The notes under the pieces are model-generated. The model was not told where the DNA came from. It saw only the letters and a list, made by a program, of their open reading frames with translations, and did not search any database. Source: Isoetes taiwanensis (taxonomy: Eukaryota > Streptophyta > Lycopodiopsida > Isoetales > Isoetaceae). From it: a stretch of 64,000 bases of DNA. A program made the position numbers and the translations under genes. This document shows positions 1 to 11,330 of this stretch, piece by piece. Each line of letters opens with the position of its first letter. Positions within the stretch are counted from its first letter, which is position 1. The stretch spans positions 1,424,386 to 1,488,385 of the forward strand of contig JAJEKV010000139.1 of NCBI GenBank assembly GCA_021234155.1, written 5' to 3'.

Positions 1-499
1 AATTTCTGGAAGGGTGAATGGATATTCGTTTAGGTTCAATTTGCTTGTGCTTCAACATTACCCTTTTCTTAATGCAATTTCAACAACCAACTAATTTTCT
101 CGAATAGAGTATTATACATGGGACATATATACTCTAAAGACAATTTCAAAATAAATTAAGACAAGGATGTTCTGGGTTTAAACAATCCTAAGCTATATGG
201 ACCAGCAAGGGAAATAGACATAGCAATCTATCTTTACTTTTAAAGCTTTTCATATTTGTTCTTCATTCAAGGGAAATAAAAATAGCAATCTATCTTTTCT
301 TTTATAGTTTTTCATATTTGTTCTTCATTCTTTTTGTATTGCGTCTACGACTTGGGAAGTTTGAAAATATGAGTTTTGAGGCCACTATTCAATGCATAAA
401 TTTGCAAAATCTAGGGAACATGTAATTTAACAGATAACTTGGAATGGACACTAAAAATTTTTCTCTAAATCTCAAGACCAAGAGCATTAGTTATTTCTA

Positions 500-1200
500 G
501 GGAAAACTACAAAATACCCTTATGTTTTGATAAATTTTACCACATATCCCTGAGTTTTGATAATTTCCTGAGATGCCCTTGGTCAAAATACATAGTATTG
601 TGTATCTTTTAAAATTATTCAAATGCCCTTAAGATTTACATTAATTTCCCAAATGCCCATAAGTTTTCTTTGAATTTCCCAAATGCCCTTGAGAACTGGA
701 ACTTGAGTTTCTTTCAAATTTCAAATGCTTCAAAATTCACCAAATACTCTTAGGCCCTGCATGTGAATGAACTATGATTTCTACCCTTGCATCCTTCACT
801 ACTTTTTTAACTCCTACAAATCCTCTTTCTTGATTTTATTTGGCTACAATAAGTTGTTATTGTAAATTGGATCGAATTAGTGCTTTCGACAAAAGGATCA
901 TTGCAAATCACTAGAGGAAATCAATGGGCTGAGAATAACTCAGTGGAGCAAAGATTTATTTGGTGTCTTGCCTTCCTTTAAGGTACTGAGAATAGAAATA
1001 GGCGTCTTTGCTAAAAAGGCGCCATGAATATCTGTTACAAAAGGGTATTCCATAAAATACGAAAAACTAGAGGGCATTAGGTGAAATTTAAAATTGTACA
1101 GAGAGATATACATTGACCAAGGGCATCTTAGTAATTTATTTAAACTCAGGGGTATGTTATGAAATTCGTCAAAACATAAGGGTATTTTGTATTTTTTCCC
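500..1200. mobile_element. Non-autonomous DNA transposon with ~60-bp terminal inverted repeats
   Basis: The left end (GGGAAAACTACAAAATACCC, then TTATGTTTTGAT) is repeated in inverted orientation at 1140-1200, and the two arms match over roughly 60 bp. The flanks carry TTATTTCTA (491-499) and TTATTTTTCTA (from 1201), a plausible duplicated target with a 2-bp indel. The interior is AT-rich, repeats an AAATGCCC-type phrase several times and has no convincing ORF. Long inverted repeats with a target duplication near 9 bp suggest a Mutator-like non-autonomous element. The superfamily is inference; the inverted repeat itself is plain in the sequence. Confidence 0.6.
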
Positions 1201-1381
1201 TTATTTTTCTAATGGATAGAGTAGCTAACAAGGTACTTATGTATTGCAATTAAAATTGAGATCGATTAACATGAGGGAGTTCTTGATTTTAAATCGAATG
1301 TGGATTTGTAATGCTCTCAGGTATACAAACATTTCTTGATTTCTTGAGAACAAGTGTATGCTTTTTTTATGTGTTTATCTT

Positions 1382-1460
1382 AAGAAAGAAAGAAAGAAAG
1401 AGTTTTTAATGTCCAGGAGAACCCAATCGGGTTATGGGACCAATACAAGCAATGGGCAGA
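1382..1460 (-). mobile_element. 3' tail remnant of a LINE, (TTTC)n type
   Basis: On the minus strand this reads CCCATAACCCGATTGGGTT, a GGACATTAAAA box and then a (TTTC)n run (AAGA repeats at 1382-1401 on the plus strand). The same 3' signature ends the LINEs at 24.5, 30.1, 33.0, 37.2, 55.7 and 63.5 kb. Only the extreme 3' end is recognisable, so this is a strongly 5'-truncated insertion. Confidence 0.55.
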
Positions 1461-1574
1461 ATCTCTAAGTCGTGAAGAAAAATGCAAAAATTATGAAAAA
1501 ATTTATAAAAATCTTCTTATCGAGAGTTTTACTTTACCTAAACATGAAGCAAAACAGAATTGAGCCTCATGGGT

Positions 1575-2730
1575 TTACCTAAGCATAACTCCCAAGAATG
1601 GGGCCAATGGATTTCTAGCTATTTTTTCTATGCAACACGACTGCCATATATTAACATGTAAGAAGGATTTGGCTAGATATTGAACTTTCAATTTTATATG
1701 AATTATAAGGTGAACCATGCAAATGCACATTTTTGATACATCATGCAATGAGTCTACTCTTAAAACTACATTATGTTGGCATAATGGATTTGGAGTCAAC
1801 ATTTTTCATTAAGCACAGTGTACCTATATTTGAAACACACACTGGTATTCCAAAGCTTACTTAGAAAGTAGTTGTCTTGGTACTATCTTAGGTGATTGTG
1901 ATCCTCATTGTTATGCACCGGTATGCACCCTTGGTTTGTGCATTCCATGTGAAGAACCAAATGATTCATTTCTCCTTCCAGCAGACTCTAAGATGTTTGC
2001 ACTATTTCCACATCTTGATCTTGGTAAGTGAACCAAAACTACCGCTGTTGCCAAGAAAATGACACCAAGAGCACCTTGGTCTTGGCCAAATTGACGTGCA
2101 TTCAAGTGGCCTAGCAGAAAGTACTCAGCGCATCTAGATGCTGTTTTATACTTGCTAAGGTATGAACATTCTGGAACATCGCTGAACTTGCAACATATTA
2201 ATGGTGTAGTTCTAACATAAAAAAAAAACCTTGCCACTCATCTGCCCCTTTCGACCAACACCATCGATGTGAAATTTGTTTGTATATGTTGTTTGTTATA
2301 ATGTGCTAAGTTATAGATACAATTTTGTAATATAGATTGTCCTAGAGAAGGAAGGGGAAATGACACCTTCGTGTCCTTCGCTCAAACACTCGAACATCAA
2401 AAGTGGTTCGAATTAGACGGAGAGTCCTCCTCGAATACAAGAACTTGAATTGAATGGCTATTATCGTCCACAGAGAGGGTCTAAGGTGGCAAGAAAGTTT
2501 CTAATGTGATTTAATGTAAGTCGAAGTTTGCATTGTACTATATTGCACTATCCTTATTGTTTTTTTTTTATCATTGGATCCAAGCATAGTTCCATGAATA
2601 TGCCAAATCAAGGGCCGTGCAATTTCCACATCAGACCCACGTATAAGCTTGCGCACTCCATACAGCTATTATACGTATATACATACATGGTATACTTCAA
2701 TCTATACACATAAAGAATGCACGAACACCA
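1575..2730. other. No gene recognised
   Basis: AT-rich sequence. The short open frames here have no recognisable domain, no matching splice signals and no composition suggesting coding sequence. Confidence 0.5.
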
Positions 2731-2870
2731 TTGCATTCACAAAAGACACATAAGAACAAATAAGAACAGAGAAGAACTTGAAGTGAACAAAGAACTTAAA
2801 GTGAACAAATAAGAACAAAGAAGAGTGAAGAACAGATAAGAACAAAGACGCAATTTCAAAGTAGGTTTAC
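2730..2870. repeat. Purine-rich AAGAACAAA-type short repeat
   Basis: Degenerate tandem repetition of AAGAACA, AAGTGAACAAA and AATAAGAACA over about 140 bp. It is low-complexity sequence with no coding signal. Confidence 0.5.
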
Positions 2871-2899
2871 ATGCTTGAACAACAAAAAATTAGCAAAGC

Positions 2900-3925
2900 A
2901 GGTCCCCAAATTTGGCCAATAAGAACTGCAACATCAGAGGCGGTCGCTTATCTCCACCCGACGAAGATCCCGCCATAGGCGGAGTAGCCATAGCTAGAAA
3001 CCCAAAATTTGGAGTAGCCATAGCCGAACCCAAGCTTTATGCAAAATTGACCTCCGGCCTCCTCGCTTTTCTGTTTGCGACTTCGCCCTCTAGATGAAAT
3101 ACAGTTGAACAAGGCCGGATCTTCCCTCACAAAGCTGAAGAAGGCCGGATCTCCTGTGCCTGCATCGCCTCATCCCTTGAAATTTCAACTTGCATCTGCA
3201 TCTTTCGGCTCCTCTGCATCCGGCTTCTTCCCGCTTCTCTGCTTCTCACCAGAAGCTTCTCACAGGCGCCAGAAGCTTCTCACCTGTTGTTTTCGTCGCA
3301 GAGCTCCTCGTCCCCGCCATGCTCGGACTTCTCCGCTTCCCGCCATGCTTTCGGCGGCGTATAAATGACAACATTAACGCCACAATTAGACAACGTCCAA
3401 TTTTTTTTCTACCAAAACCCTAATATTTTTCGCCAAACCACTAACAAAATCATAGTAAGAAATAAAACCCTCACCCCCATTTTTCGCCAAACTATTACCA
3501 CAATCATAGTAAGACATAATTTGCAAACCTTATTGGAATGTGGAGATTCAAAATATTATTCAAAATATTGGAATGTCTCACAGGCGCTTACGATTCTGCA
3601 CCAATTCTATTTTCTCAAGATTTCTGAAGGTCAGTCTTTCACGATTTTGGAGACACAAGCTCCATCAAATTCGCTCCATCAAAATTCATTCTGCTCCATC
3701 TCTTTTTGCCTGGATCCATCGACTTTTTTATCACAGGCTCACAAGGGCATTTTGGGAATTTAAAAGAAACATACGGGCATTTGAGGAATTAATGTAAATT
3801 TTAAGGGTATTTGAATACATTATATATTGATCACACAGGGGCATTTGGTGAAATTATGAAAAGTTAGAGACATCTGGTGAAATTCATCAAAACATAAGGT
3901 GATTTTGTAGTTTTTCGCTTAAAAA
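2900..3925. mobile_element. Probable relic of an inverted-repeat DNA element (right end visible)
   Basis: The stretch at 3740-3921 (GGGCATTTGAGGAATT, then GGTGAAATTCATCAAAACAT, then ATTTTGTAGTTTTTCGC) is homologous to the right terminus of the 500-1200 element. A matching left terminus was not found, so the left boundary is only a guess. The interior (3075-3368) has proline- and serine-rich open frames that look accidental. Confidence 0.35.
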
Positions 3926-4923
3926 TTTCCCGTATTTATGCATTGTTGTATAGATTTGGGGAGTGTCATAGGAGTATTCTCCTCATGATCGGGGCACTTA
4001 TATATGGGAACCCAATTTACCATGGTTGAAACCATAGTCACCCTCCCCATATCCGTATCATGTCATAACAAGATCTATACAAAAACATTTTAACGAAACA
4101 AACTCAAATATTTAACTCAACAGTCCATTAAATCTAAAATGTTAGGAACTTCATGACCCAGGTGTGTGTAGCATAAGCTATATAGAATGATTGAATGAGA
4201 ACGTTATTATTTAAATAAACAATGGAAGAAGACAGCTACCAGAATACAAAAGGCATTCTGAATGATTAAATGAAAACATTATTATTTAAATAGACAAATA
4301 CAAATGGTATTTTCCAGTGGAGGTATTAGAGCTGTTAATAAGCACAAGCGTTGGGCAAAAAAGCACAAATGTTAGGCAAAACGGAGTGTTAGCGTATGCA
4401 TGAATCTCTTCCAACTTGAGCATATATTGAAAATGAAGCTGTACATAAATTAAGTACCTCAAAATCGTGTTAATAACAGGCTCATAACGGACATGGTCAT
4501 CAACGATTTTAAAAATCCATATTATAAGTAACAGATCTCAGAACCTAATACAACAACGGTTTGCCTCATCAAAATTGCTCATAAATGCATTCGCTATTAC
4601 CAGTTTTGAGATGCTTGTCTAGGTAATGTTGGCAAATATGGAGCCAAATATGGCTATATCTCAGGCCTTCGAGGCAAATACAACCTGAGGTAGCATCATT
4701 ATTACAATAAATGGTTTGTCCCCGAAGATAATATCTGCAACCCATTCAACATGCACTAGAAAGTCATGTTAACCCCTTGATCACAGAGAGCATTCTATCT
4801 TAATAATCCCATATAATCTGAGTTCAGAGCATGCCATGTTTCTTCTCAATCCATGTCAAACTGGGGCAATCCTGATGAATTTGACATCTCAAATATGGCC
4901 AAAAAATATCTACAACTCCTCTT

Positions 4924-6996
4924 CTAAACACTACACTGGCTTGAACGGAACTTTGCAGGCGATAAAAGTTGCAAGGTTAGGTTTGCAAATCGTTTAGCAC
5001 CAATACCAGGCCTGATGACAGCTGAATCTCCAATTACCAGACAAGGGTCTGCACCCCTTCAGATGATCCTAAACACCAACCACCTGGAGTAAAAGCCCAC
5101 TCTCACGCCCTAAAAGCTGTTTGTCTATAACATCCAAAACAGGATCTTCTCGTTCAAACTTACGGGCAAATGGAGCACCACTTCTAGTCATGTTCTGAAA
5201 GTCCTTCATCGTTAAAGCCAGTGGATGCTGTTTTGGTGGATTGTCCCAAGCTATGTAGTGAAGATCATGATTCACTGTCGTATTACGGAAGTCCCTTGTA
5301 TTGCAAATTACCGTATGGAAGTATCCCTCTGGGGATGAGACAAAATTTGTGTAGTACATGAGAACTGTCCTTGGAAGGTTATCCCAGCCCCAGATGCAAA
5401 ATTCTGTAAATGCACGGGACAAAGCCACCCATGCAGACCCTGCCAAAGGAAAAGCTTTTATTATTTAAAAATTCATTGCTAAAGCAACAAAAACCACCTT
5501 CTAACAGCACGTCTATCATTCTAGAAAACAGAAGGCATCGACACAACCAAAACCAAGTCCTGACAAGAATACCAGTGAATAACTTGAATGCATTTGGTAT
5601 AGCACGCCTTTGCGTAGCCCAGAAAATATCAGTTTTTTTGTTCATGTACAGTCCTGGATCAATAATAACAGGCTTTGCTCTCTGAAACCTGGAAGTATTG
5701 AAATTTTAGCATAGGAACACGAAAAAAATGAACTTTAGATACTAAACATTACAATAGGTATTTAACAATGACAGCCATCCAACAAAGTTTTACTTGTGTG
5801 CTTACTCCTTCCAACCAATGTCGCTGGTGTGCTCAATAAAGTTCAAGTCTCTGGGCAGAAAAGACAGCACATGAAGAAGGTCTGCATGTTAACAATTAAG
5901 TCGTTATAAACTTAGCTTCAAATTTCCCATGTCTGCAACTAAGCTTCAAACATGTAACTCAAGCAGCCAGAAACTAATACTGGCCAGGAGCATGGTTGCC
6001 ACTGGGGAAATTCATGATAACTTTATATACATGAGAAGGAACAAAGAGAAACCCTTGTATCATGCAGTAAGATTGTGTATTCTATAAACATTGGATCATT
6101 CCTGAAACCCATTCTTATTGCTAGTGTGAATTTTTCTAGCAGAAAAAATTTCAACTGGTTATATTCTGATATGTCATGGCTTTTTTTCTTTTTTATGTGC
6201 TCAGATAACTTAGGAACATCTCTTTAAGATGTGGGCCCCTGGATGTAACATCATGGCAAAGGCACCGATCAAAGAGGAAACAATAGACCAAACACTTGGA
6301 ATGCTAGAAGTCATGGAGCGATCAAAGAGCAAACAACAATTTGATATCATTAGAAAGAAAAACTCGGAATAGAAAAGAAACTGATGCATCTTTACTAACT
6401 TACCATCCTGTGGAATAAGGGGATAGTCAGAAGCGCTCAAATTGATAAACCAGTCCCAATTCTCACTTTGACGAAGCAAAATTGCAGCAGCATGAAGAGT
6501 GCAAGAAACCATAGTAGGCCCTCGATATGTTACCAAATTTGCTTTGCCTACAACGTGAACATTCCCCACTTCTATGAAAGTTGGATCTAGTCTAACATAT
6601 CTTGCAAGTTCAATTCTTTCTCTGGGTGGTGCCTCAAGATCCAAATGAAGAAGATACTGGTTCCTAGGATGGTAAAGAGCTTGGAGGACTCTCTTCATCC
6701 GTAAACCATCACCCTTAGTCCCAGAGATCAAATAAGCCAATCTTGGCGGGTCTGGGAACCCAGAAGGTGGAACCTGAACTACTGTAACTTTTGAATGTGT
6801 CTGCTGAATGTCCAAGAAAGACGTTCCAAAACGAAGACTCCATAGAAACTCCAAAACCCAGAACCACCACAAAAAGTAGTGTGATTGACACTAACGTTGT
6901 TGCAAGCAACGGCAATAGCCATTTTCTGTCTATAGAAGCTAAGATCAAATGTAATTGATTTATTTTTCTCATGCTACCGTACCTTGCATCATCCAA
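4924..6996 (-). CDS. GT14 beta-glucuronosyltransferase-like gene (GlcAT14 type), four exons, apparent frameshifts
   Basis: Type II membrane glycosyltransferase of the plant GT14 (Branch) family. Characterised plant members add glucuronic acid to arabinogalactan-protein glycans in the Golgi. The start is probably the ATG at 6972 (MRKINQ); an in-frame ATG lies at 6996. A membrane anchor (WLLPLLATTLVSITLLFVVV) is followed by PPRLAYLISGTKGDG, LYHPRNQYLLHLDLEAPP and WDWFINLSASDYPL. Exon 1 ends at 6404, exon 2 is 5881-5806 (LPRDLNFIEHTSDIGWK), exon 3 is 5688-5573 (PVIIDPGLY) and exon 4 starts at 5439 (WGWDNLPRTVLMYY, SSPEGYFHTVICN, NHDLHYIAWDNPPKQHP). Phases agree across all three GT-AG junctions. 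The C-terminus (GGWCLGSS, DPCLVIG, VIRPGIGAKR) reaches a stop at 4924 only through two frame changes. A third lies near 6735 between anchor and catalytic domain. All three sit beside CAG/CTG, so consensus error is possible. Family call is firm; intactness is not. Confidence 0.85.
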
Positions 6997-7960
6997 TTAT
7001 TCTTCCGTATGGCAGCAGGCCCCAAAATTCCTAAAATCCGCCAGTGCAAGCTTCTAATCTGAAATCCATGACCAAAGCTTATCCAAATCCAAGAAATAGG
7101 CGGATTGCTACAGTTCATAATACACAGTAAACCAGCTGTCTTTGTGCGAGAAAGTATGGATCATATCATAAACCGTTTGAATCTAAACTCATGCATGTGA
7201 TGCCCGAAAACCAATTTGGAAAGATGATGTGGGCGATTCTTGATTGGAAAGTGGCAGGAACAAATTAAAATCAGAAAGATATGAATTCGTCATAGCCCAG
7301 GGGATGGTCCTTCCTTTTTCTTTGTCCAAGAATGTCCACCCGAAAGGGATCCAAAAGGGTTTAGGATCGATCGGAAGGGCGGGACGAGCAGAATCCAAAG
7401 GAAAAGGTATGGGGGGCAAAAGAAACTCCGGCGGGCCAGATTTGGGCGATGAAAACCGCCATCGCTCCTTAACCAAATCTCAACCGGAAACAAATAAAGA
7501 ATACTACACCATACCAAACCATTCTTCTTCCGAACCTCCGTTAAGCCTCATCTCTCATCGCAGCCATCAGACTGCCAAAATCTGACGTCCGTACTCGATC
7601 CACGTGCCGTCCATCTGTTGGCCGATGCCACGTCAAGGTACTTTAGCTGACGTGTGCGGTGCTTTAAAGTATTTATGTGTTTCAACGGCTCTGATCGACG
7701 TGGGGTTAAATAAAATCAAAATACCTAGGGTTCGACCCAATATGAATAGGGCCTGAATGGAGCACGTTCTCATCCTTTAGATCCACTTCTTTTGCCTAGA
7801 AATAAGACAATAGAAGATGAGTCGCTAGAAGCAAGAAGCATGCCCTGGTGATGCCACGTGTCATTTCTCAGTCGCGCGGACTGGAAAATGGGACCCGCTT
7901 CCAGCTGCCGCCGATCTCCCTGTTGTTGCTAGAATGAGATCCTCATTGCTAATTCTCTTA
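6997..7960. promoter_or_regulatory. Upstream region of the GT14 gene with ACGTG elements
   Basis: GC content rises upstream of the first exon, and CACGTG cores occur near 7601 (CCACGTGCC) and 7855 (GCCACGTGTC). Such G-box/ABRE-like sites are common in plant promoters. No clear TATA box or transcription start could be fixed. Short open frames here are not supported as genes. Confidence 0.3.
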
Positions 7961-8140
7961 TACGTCAAGGTAAGTGGACCACCGTTCTTGCAGATTCTTT
8001 GATCATTCTTGTCAAGAATGACAACTTGCCTCAAGAAACTTGTAGAATCCGATATACTTTAGATTCTTTGATCATTCTTGTCAAGAATGACAACTTGCCT
8101 CAAGAAACTTGTAGAATCCGATATACTTTACCTTGACGTA
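7961..8140. mobile_element. Small inverted-repeat (MITE-like) element flanked by TA
   Basis: TACGTCAAGGTAA at 7961-7973 is repeated as a perfect inverse at 8128-8140. If the outer TA is the target duplication, the terminal repeat is CGTCAAGGTAA. The 180-bp interior is mostly a tandem duplication (see next feature) and is non-coding. Confidence 0.55.
7991..8128 (+). repeat. Exact 69-bp tandem duplication
   Basis: The block starting AGATTCTTTGATCATTCTTG at 7991-8059 is repeated directly at 8060-8128 with no visible difference. Each unit contains the inverted repeat CATTCTTGTCAAGAATG. The identity indicates a recent duplication inside the 7961-8140 element. Confidence 0.8.
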
Positions 8141-8175
8141 AAAATACTATCTATCTCTGTGTAATAGAAAGGCAT

Positions 8176-8253
8176 AAGGCATTCTTGTTAGCCCCCTGAC
8201 CTGTAGAATCCGATCAGATTCTAAATGTCAGAGGGGGGTTGGCAAAATGCCTT
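8176..8253. ncRNA. Candidate small-RNA precursor-like hairpin (or foldback MITE)
   Basis: The arm starting AAGGCATTCTTG pairs with the arm ending AAAATGCCTT over about 36 positions. The pairing includes G-U pairs and a short bulge in the CCCCC/GGGGGG section, and it closes with TAGAATC/GATTCTA around a 6-nt CGATCA loop. Size and imperfect pairing resemble a plant MIRNA precursor. I do not recognise a known miRNA family in either arm, and a foldback MITE would look the same. Confidence 0.3.
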
Positions 8254-8334
8254 TTCCCTTTCCGTTCCACATCACATATACCAATATTGGAGCCTCTCAT
8301 TCTCCCACCTTTATCACATTCTCTGGGCCTGATC

Positions 8335-8415
8335 ATATGTTCAAAGACGTGTCCATCTCCGTTTGCTTCGAACCTTTTAACACTTTGTTTATATGTTCAA
8401 AGACGTGTCCATCTC
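8335..8415 (+). repeat. 25-bp direct repeat pair
   Basis: The 25-bp string ATATGTTCAAAG + ACGTGTCCATCTC occurs at 8335-8359 and again at 8391-8415. It lies just downstream of the hairpin. No gene is evident. Confidence 0.7.
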
Positions 8416-8419
8416 GAAG

Positions 8420-9513
8420 TGTTGCCTGAAGCCTGAATACAAGTTGTCGTTCTCCAATTCTAGTTTGAATCCTCATATATACGTTTTGTACCTTTTCGTA
8501 AATCCTACTTGACCATCTCTCATGTGTTGTCTTGTCAAACCTTAAGTTGTTTACGTAAACATCCTCTATGTGACAAAAAAAAAAAACGTGTGACCTAGAA
8601 ACATAGAGACAAAATTCCTATTCTAAACATGCATTATACAAGAGATTAGATTCCCATTTCACACATGCATGCTAGTCGCAAGGCCCATGGAATAAGCTCC
8701 CCAGTTTTTTATGACCATGTATGTCATAATGTTGTATTTCCGAATACAAGATGTTTTCTAAGATGTGACAGTCCTGGTGCCTTGGTCGTATTATGCATTA
8801 TGTATTTTATGGTTATTATACCAATATTACATACATAGTATATCATAAATGTATATAGAGTCCAAGATAAGTAGTCTGTGAAAAGAGAGAGGAGCAAATT
8901 TTTAGAAAGTTTTGTTGATTGAACTTTGAAACATCACATCTTTGTGAACCGATTTCCTTTTCAGGTGATTCTTGCTTTTGTGGAAAGAATTTTGAATCAA
9001 TTTTTCTATCGAGTCTAATAAAACTGAAATTCACTCATATGCTAGAGTTATGATAGAAAAGAATGACGGTGGGTCAAAATTGACGGCACTGTACATCTTC
9101 TTATATAGTTTGATTCCTAGAGCTAGGAGCTAAACGGAGTGGATATTTTGGAAAGAAACTAGTTGGAATGAGGCTAGGAGGGTGTGTGCACGAGGCTTAC
9201 CCCACCTGTATAAGTTACAAGCCTCAGCAGCTCGAGTGGCATTCTTGAACTGGAGTTGCACTGCATGTTTATGCTTATCTCATGGTTTTCATTTGTTTCA
9301 GGGTTGTCTTACTATTATCTCATGGATCTTAGGATCTTGTTATGACATGCAGATATATAACGTGTGCTGATAGATTAGTAGTGCTTTGGTATTATTATAT
9401 TTCTATAATGTAGTCCTTGTCTCCTTGATAGCATATTTTGTACATGTAATACTGACAACACGCGGTTTTTGCATCTGGGACTCTCTTGCATTAAGTTTAT
9501 TAATATGAGGATG
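8420..9513. other. No gene recognised
   Basis: AT-rich sequence between the small repeats and the LINE insertion at 9528. No open frame shows a recognisable domain. Confidence 0.4.
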
Positions 9514-9520
9514 GTTGTTA

Positions 9521-9527
<7 letters not shown>

Positions 9528-9560
<33 letters not shown>

Positions 9561-9914
9561 ATAAAAATAGACTTTATTTACTTTAAGGGAGCGTTACACA
9601 GCCACATGGCAGGGGTGCACCCATCTGCAAATCTGAGATGAGGATAGCTACATGGCTCCGGAACTATTCTCTTGGATGTTCTAGTGTAGATTTAGGTAGG
9701 TGCCCCATATTTCAACCTTTACTTCTTCTTCGCTCTCAAACACTAGCCTGAATTTTTTTAGCCTTTCCTGTATCGTATGTAGAAGCTGAATCGGTGATAT
9801 GACCTCTTGATTCTCATTGAAGACTAAGGCGTTTCTCCTTTTCCATATTGACCAGATTGTCCAGGCCCCAATCTAGGGGAAGGATACCCAACAACAGTTC
9901 CTTGGTATCTAACA
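9528..9914 (-). mobile_element. 5'-truncated LINE 3' end with poly(A) and TSD
   Basis: On the minus strand this 0.39-kb insert encodes the C-terminal tail of a plant LINE reverse transcriptase (TIWSIWKRRNALVFN, then IQLLHTIQERLKKF), then a stop, a short 3' UTR and a 31-nt poly(A) (T run at 9525-9555). It is flanked by GTTGTTATAGCTTT (9514-9527) and GTTCTTATAGCTTT (9915-9928), a 14-bp TSD with one mismatch. Confidence 0.8.
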
Positions 9915-10133
9915 GTTCTTATAGCTTTATTGTTCATGTTGCTTGTGTGTGATATCTTGGAATTTATTAGCGCCCTTAAACCCCCACTCAATCTTTACGA
10001 TTAACCCACATGTTCATGGTCTAAGCAGATCTACAGGAGACTTGGTGGATAGTATTGAGCGACACAACTACACTAGAAGCCTAAGAGATCTTTGTAACGC
10101 ATTTAGTAAGGCCTCTAGGAATGCGAAGTTGAA

Positions 10134-10694
10134 ATTCTGGGAAAGGACTCGCAAGAGACACAAAACCGGCCAGATAGTCTTGTCATTCATCACAGCAGCA
10201 GTATACAATGTCTTGAAGAATAGAGAGGGGTAGCCGACCATAGGAACAATATCGGACTACCCCGTAAAAAGAAATGTGCACAGGCAATATAGAAGGGTAA
10301 TTGCGACAACTTCTCATCGGGATAAAAAACCCCGCCCTTTCGGGTTTTCGAGGAAAACCCTAATGAGAAATGGTCGCCAACAACCTTGAATGTGTTGCCT
10401 GGAAAACCGAAGGAGATGAGTTGATGGCGAACACAAAATATAGCAGGACTCCAAAAGACAGCGGAAGCCTGCAAGCAACACAAAAAACCCCTAAAAACAC
10501 CCGTGAATAGTTAGAGAAAAGCAAACTCATGCCCCCACGCAGCAGGGCAGGAAGGGAGGGAAGCAACGAGAATAGAAGAAGAGTCTTTGTGAGAAGATGC
10601 CGATAATCGGTCCGAAAGAGGAAATAGCCTTATATCCGATGGCTCGGGTCGATGCTATTCTGGGAAAGGACTCGCAAGAGACACAAAACCGGCC
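10134..10694 (-). repeat. Exact 38-bp direct repeat at the element's distal end
   Basis: A 38-bp sequence beginning ATTCTGGGAAAGGACTCGC and ending ACACAAAACCGGCC occurs at 10134-10171 and 10657-10694. A further pair (CTGCAAGCAACACAAA then GTTAGAGAAAA) occurs at about 10468-10520 and 10738-10788. The terminal region is therefore duplicated in tandem, with about 0.5 kb between copies. Confidence 0.7.
10322..10370 (-). repeat. AAAACCC/GGGGTTTT stem-loop like the LINE 3' UTR
   Basis: On the minus strand GGGTTTTCCTCGAAAACCC is followed by GAAAGGGCGGGGTTTTTTATC. This closely resembles the 3' UTR stem-loop of the LINEs at 24.4, 30.0 and 55.6 kb. A LINE 3' end may have been incorporated here, or the structure may be shared for functional reasons. 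Confidence 0.45.
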
Positions 10695-10815
10695 GACTAC
10701 CAGAGAACTTCCTCAATTTTAAGCCGATGGCGTAAAACCTGCAAGCAACACAAAGAACTTCGAAAACACCCCGTGAATGGTTAGAGAAAATCCAACATGT
10801 AGCGTAAAAGAGAGC

Positions 10816-11215
10816 ATCACCCAATAGGGTGGAGAATGCGGCATCACCCAAATCCGTGAAAAACAATTACGTAGAAAGAAAATATGCGTCTCCCTCGGTG
10901 GAAATAAACAAAGATCACCCGCAAGTGGAGATAGCATCACCCAACGGGTGGAAAACAATTATGCATCACCCAACGGGTGGAAAACAAGTACGTAAAAAGA
11001 AATATGCGTCACCCTCGAGGTGGAAATAAACAGCATCACCCGCAGGTGGAGATAGCATCACCCCTATGGTGGAAAAAAGCGTCACCCAACGGGTGGATAA
11101 CAATCATGTAAAAAGAAATATGCTTTGCAAAATAATGCTAGACAATGTTATTTACAACATCATTAAACATGATAAATAGAAATGAGCGTCACCATCACGG
11201 TGGAAATAAACAGCA
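10816..11215. repeat. Array of short hairpin motifs (CACCC-N-GGGTG)
   Basis: Phrases of the form GCATCACCC-AACG-GGTGGAA recur about nine times over 400 bp, with loops AACG, GCA, TATG, TCGA and similar. The loop sequence changes while the CACC/GGTG stem is kept. Spacers repeat AAATAAACA and AAAAAGAAATATGC. The pattern suggests conserved RNA or DNA hairpins inside the element. Confidence 0.6.
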
Positions 11216-11330
11216 CCACCCAACAAAAAACAGTCCATAAAAAAGCGCGACATCGAGAGAAAGATAAGCAGCAATATAAAACCATAAAAAAGAACGTCAA
11301 GAACACGAAACAAACTAAAAGTGGCCATTA

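Noticed and set aside
5410-5685. Plus-strand 91-aa frame
   Set aside because: Antisense of GT14 exons 3-4 and the intron between them.
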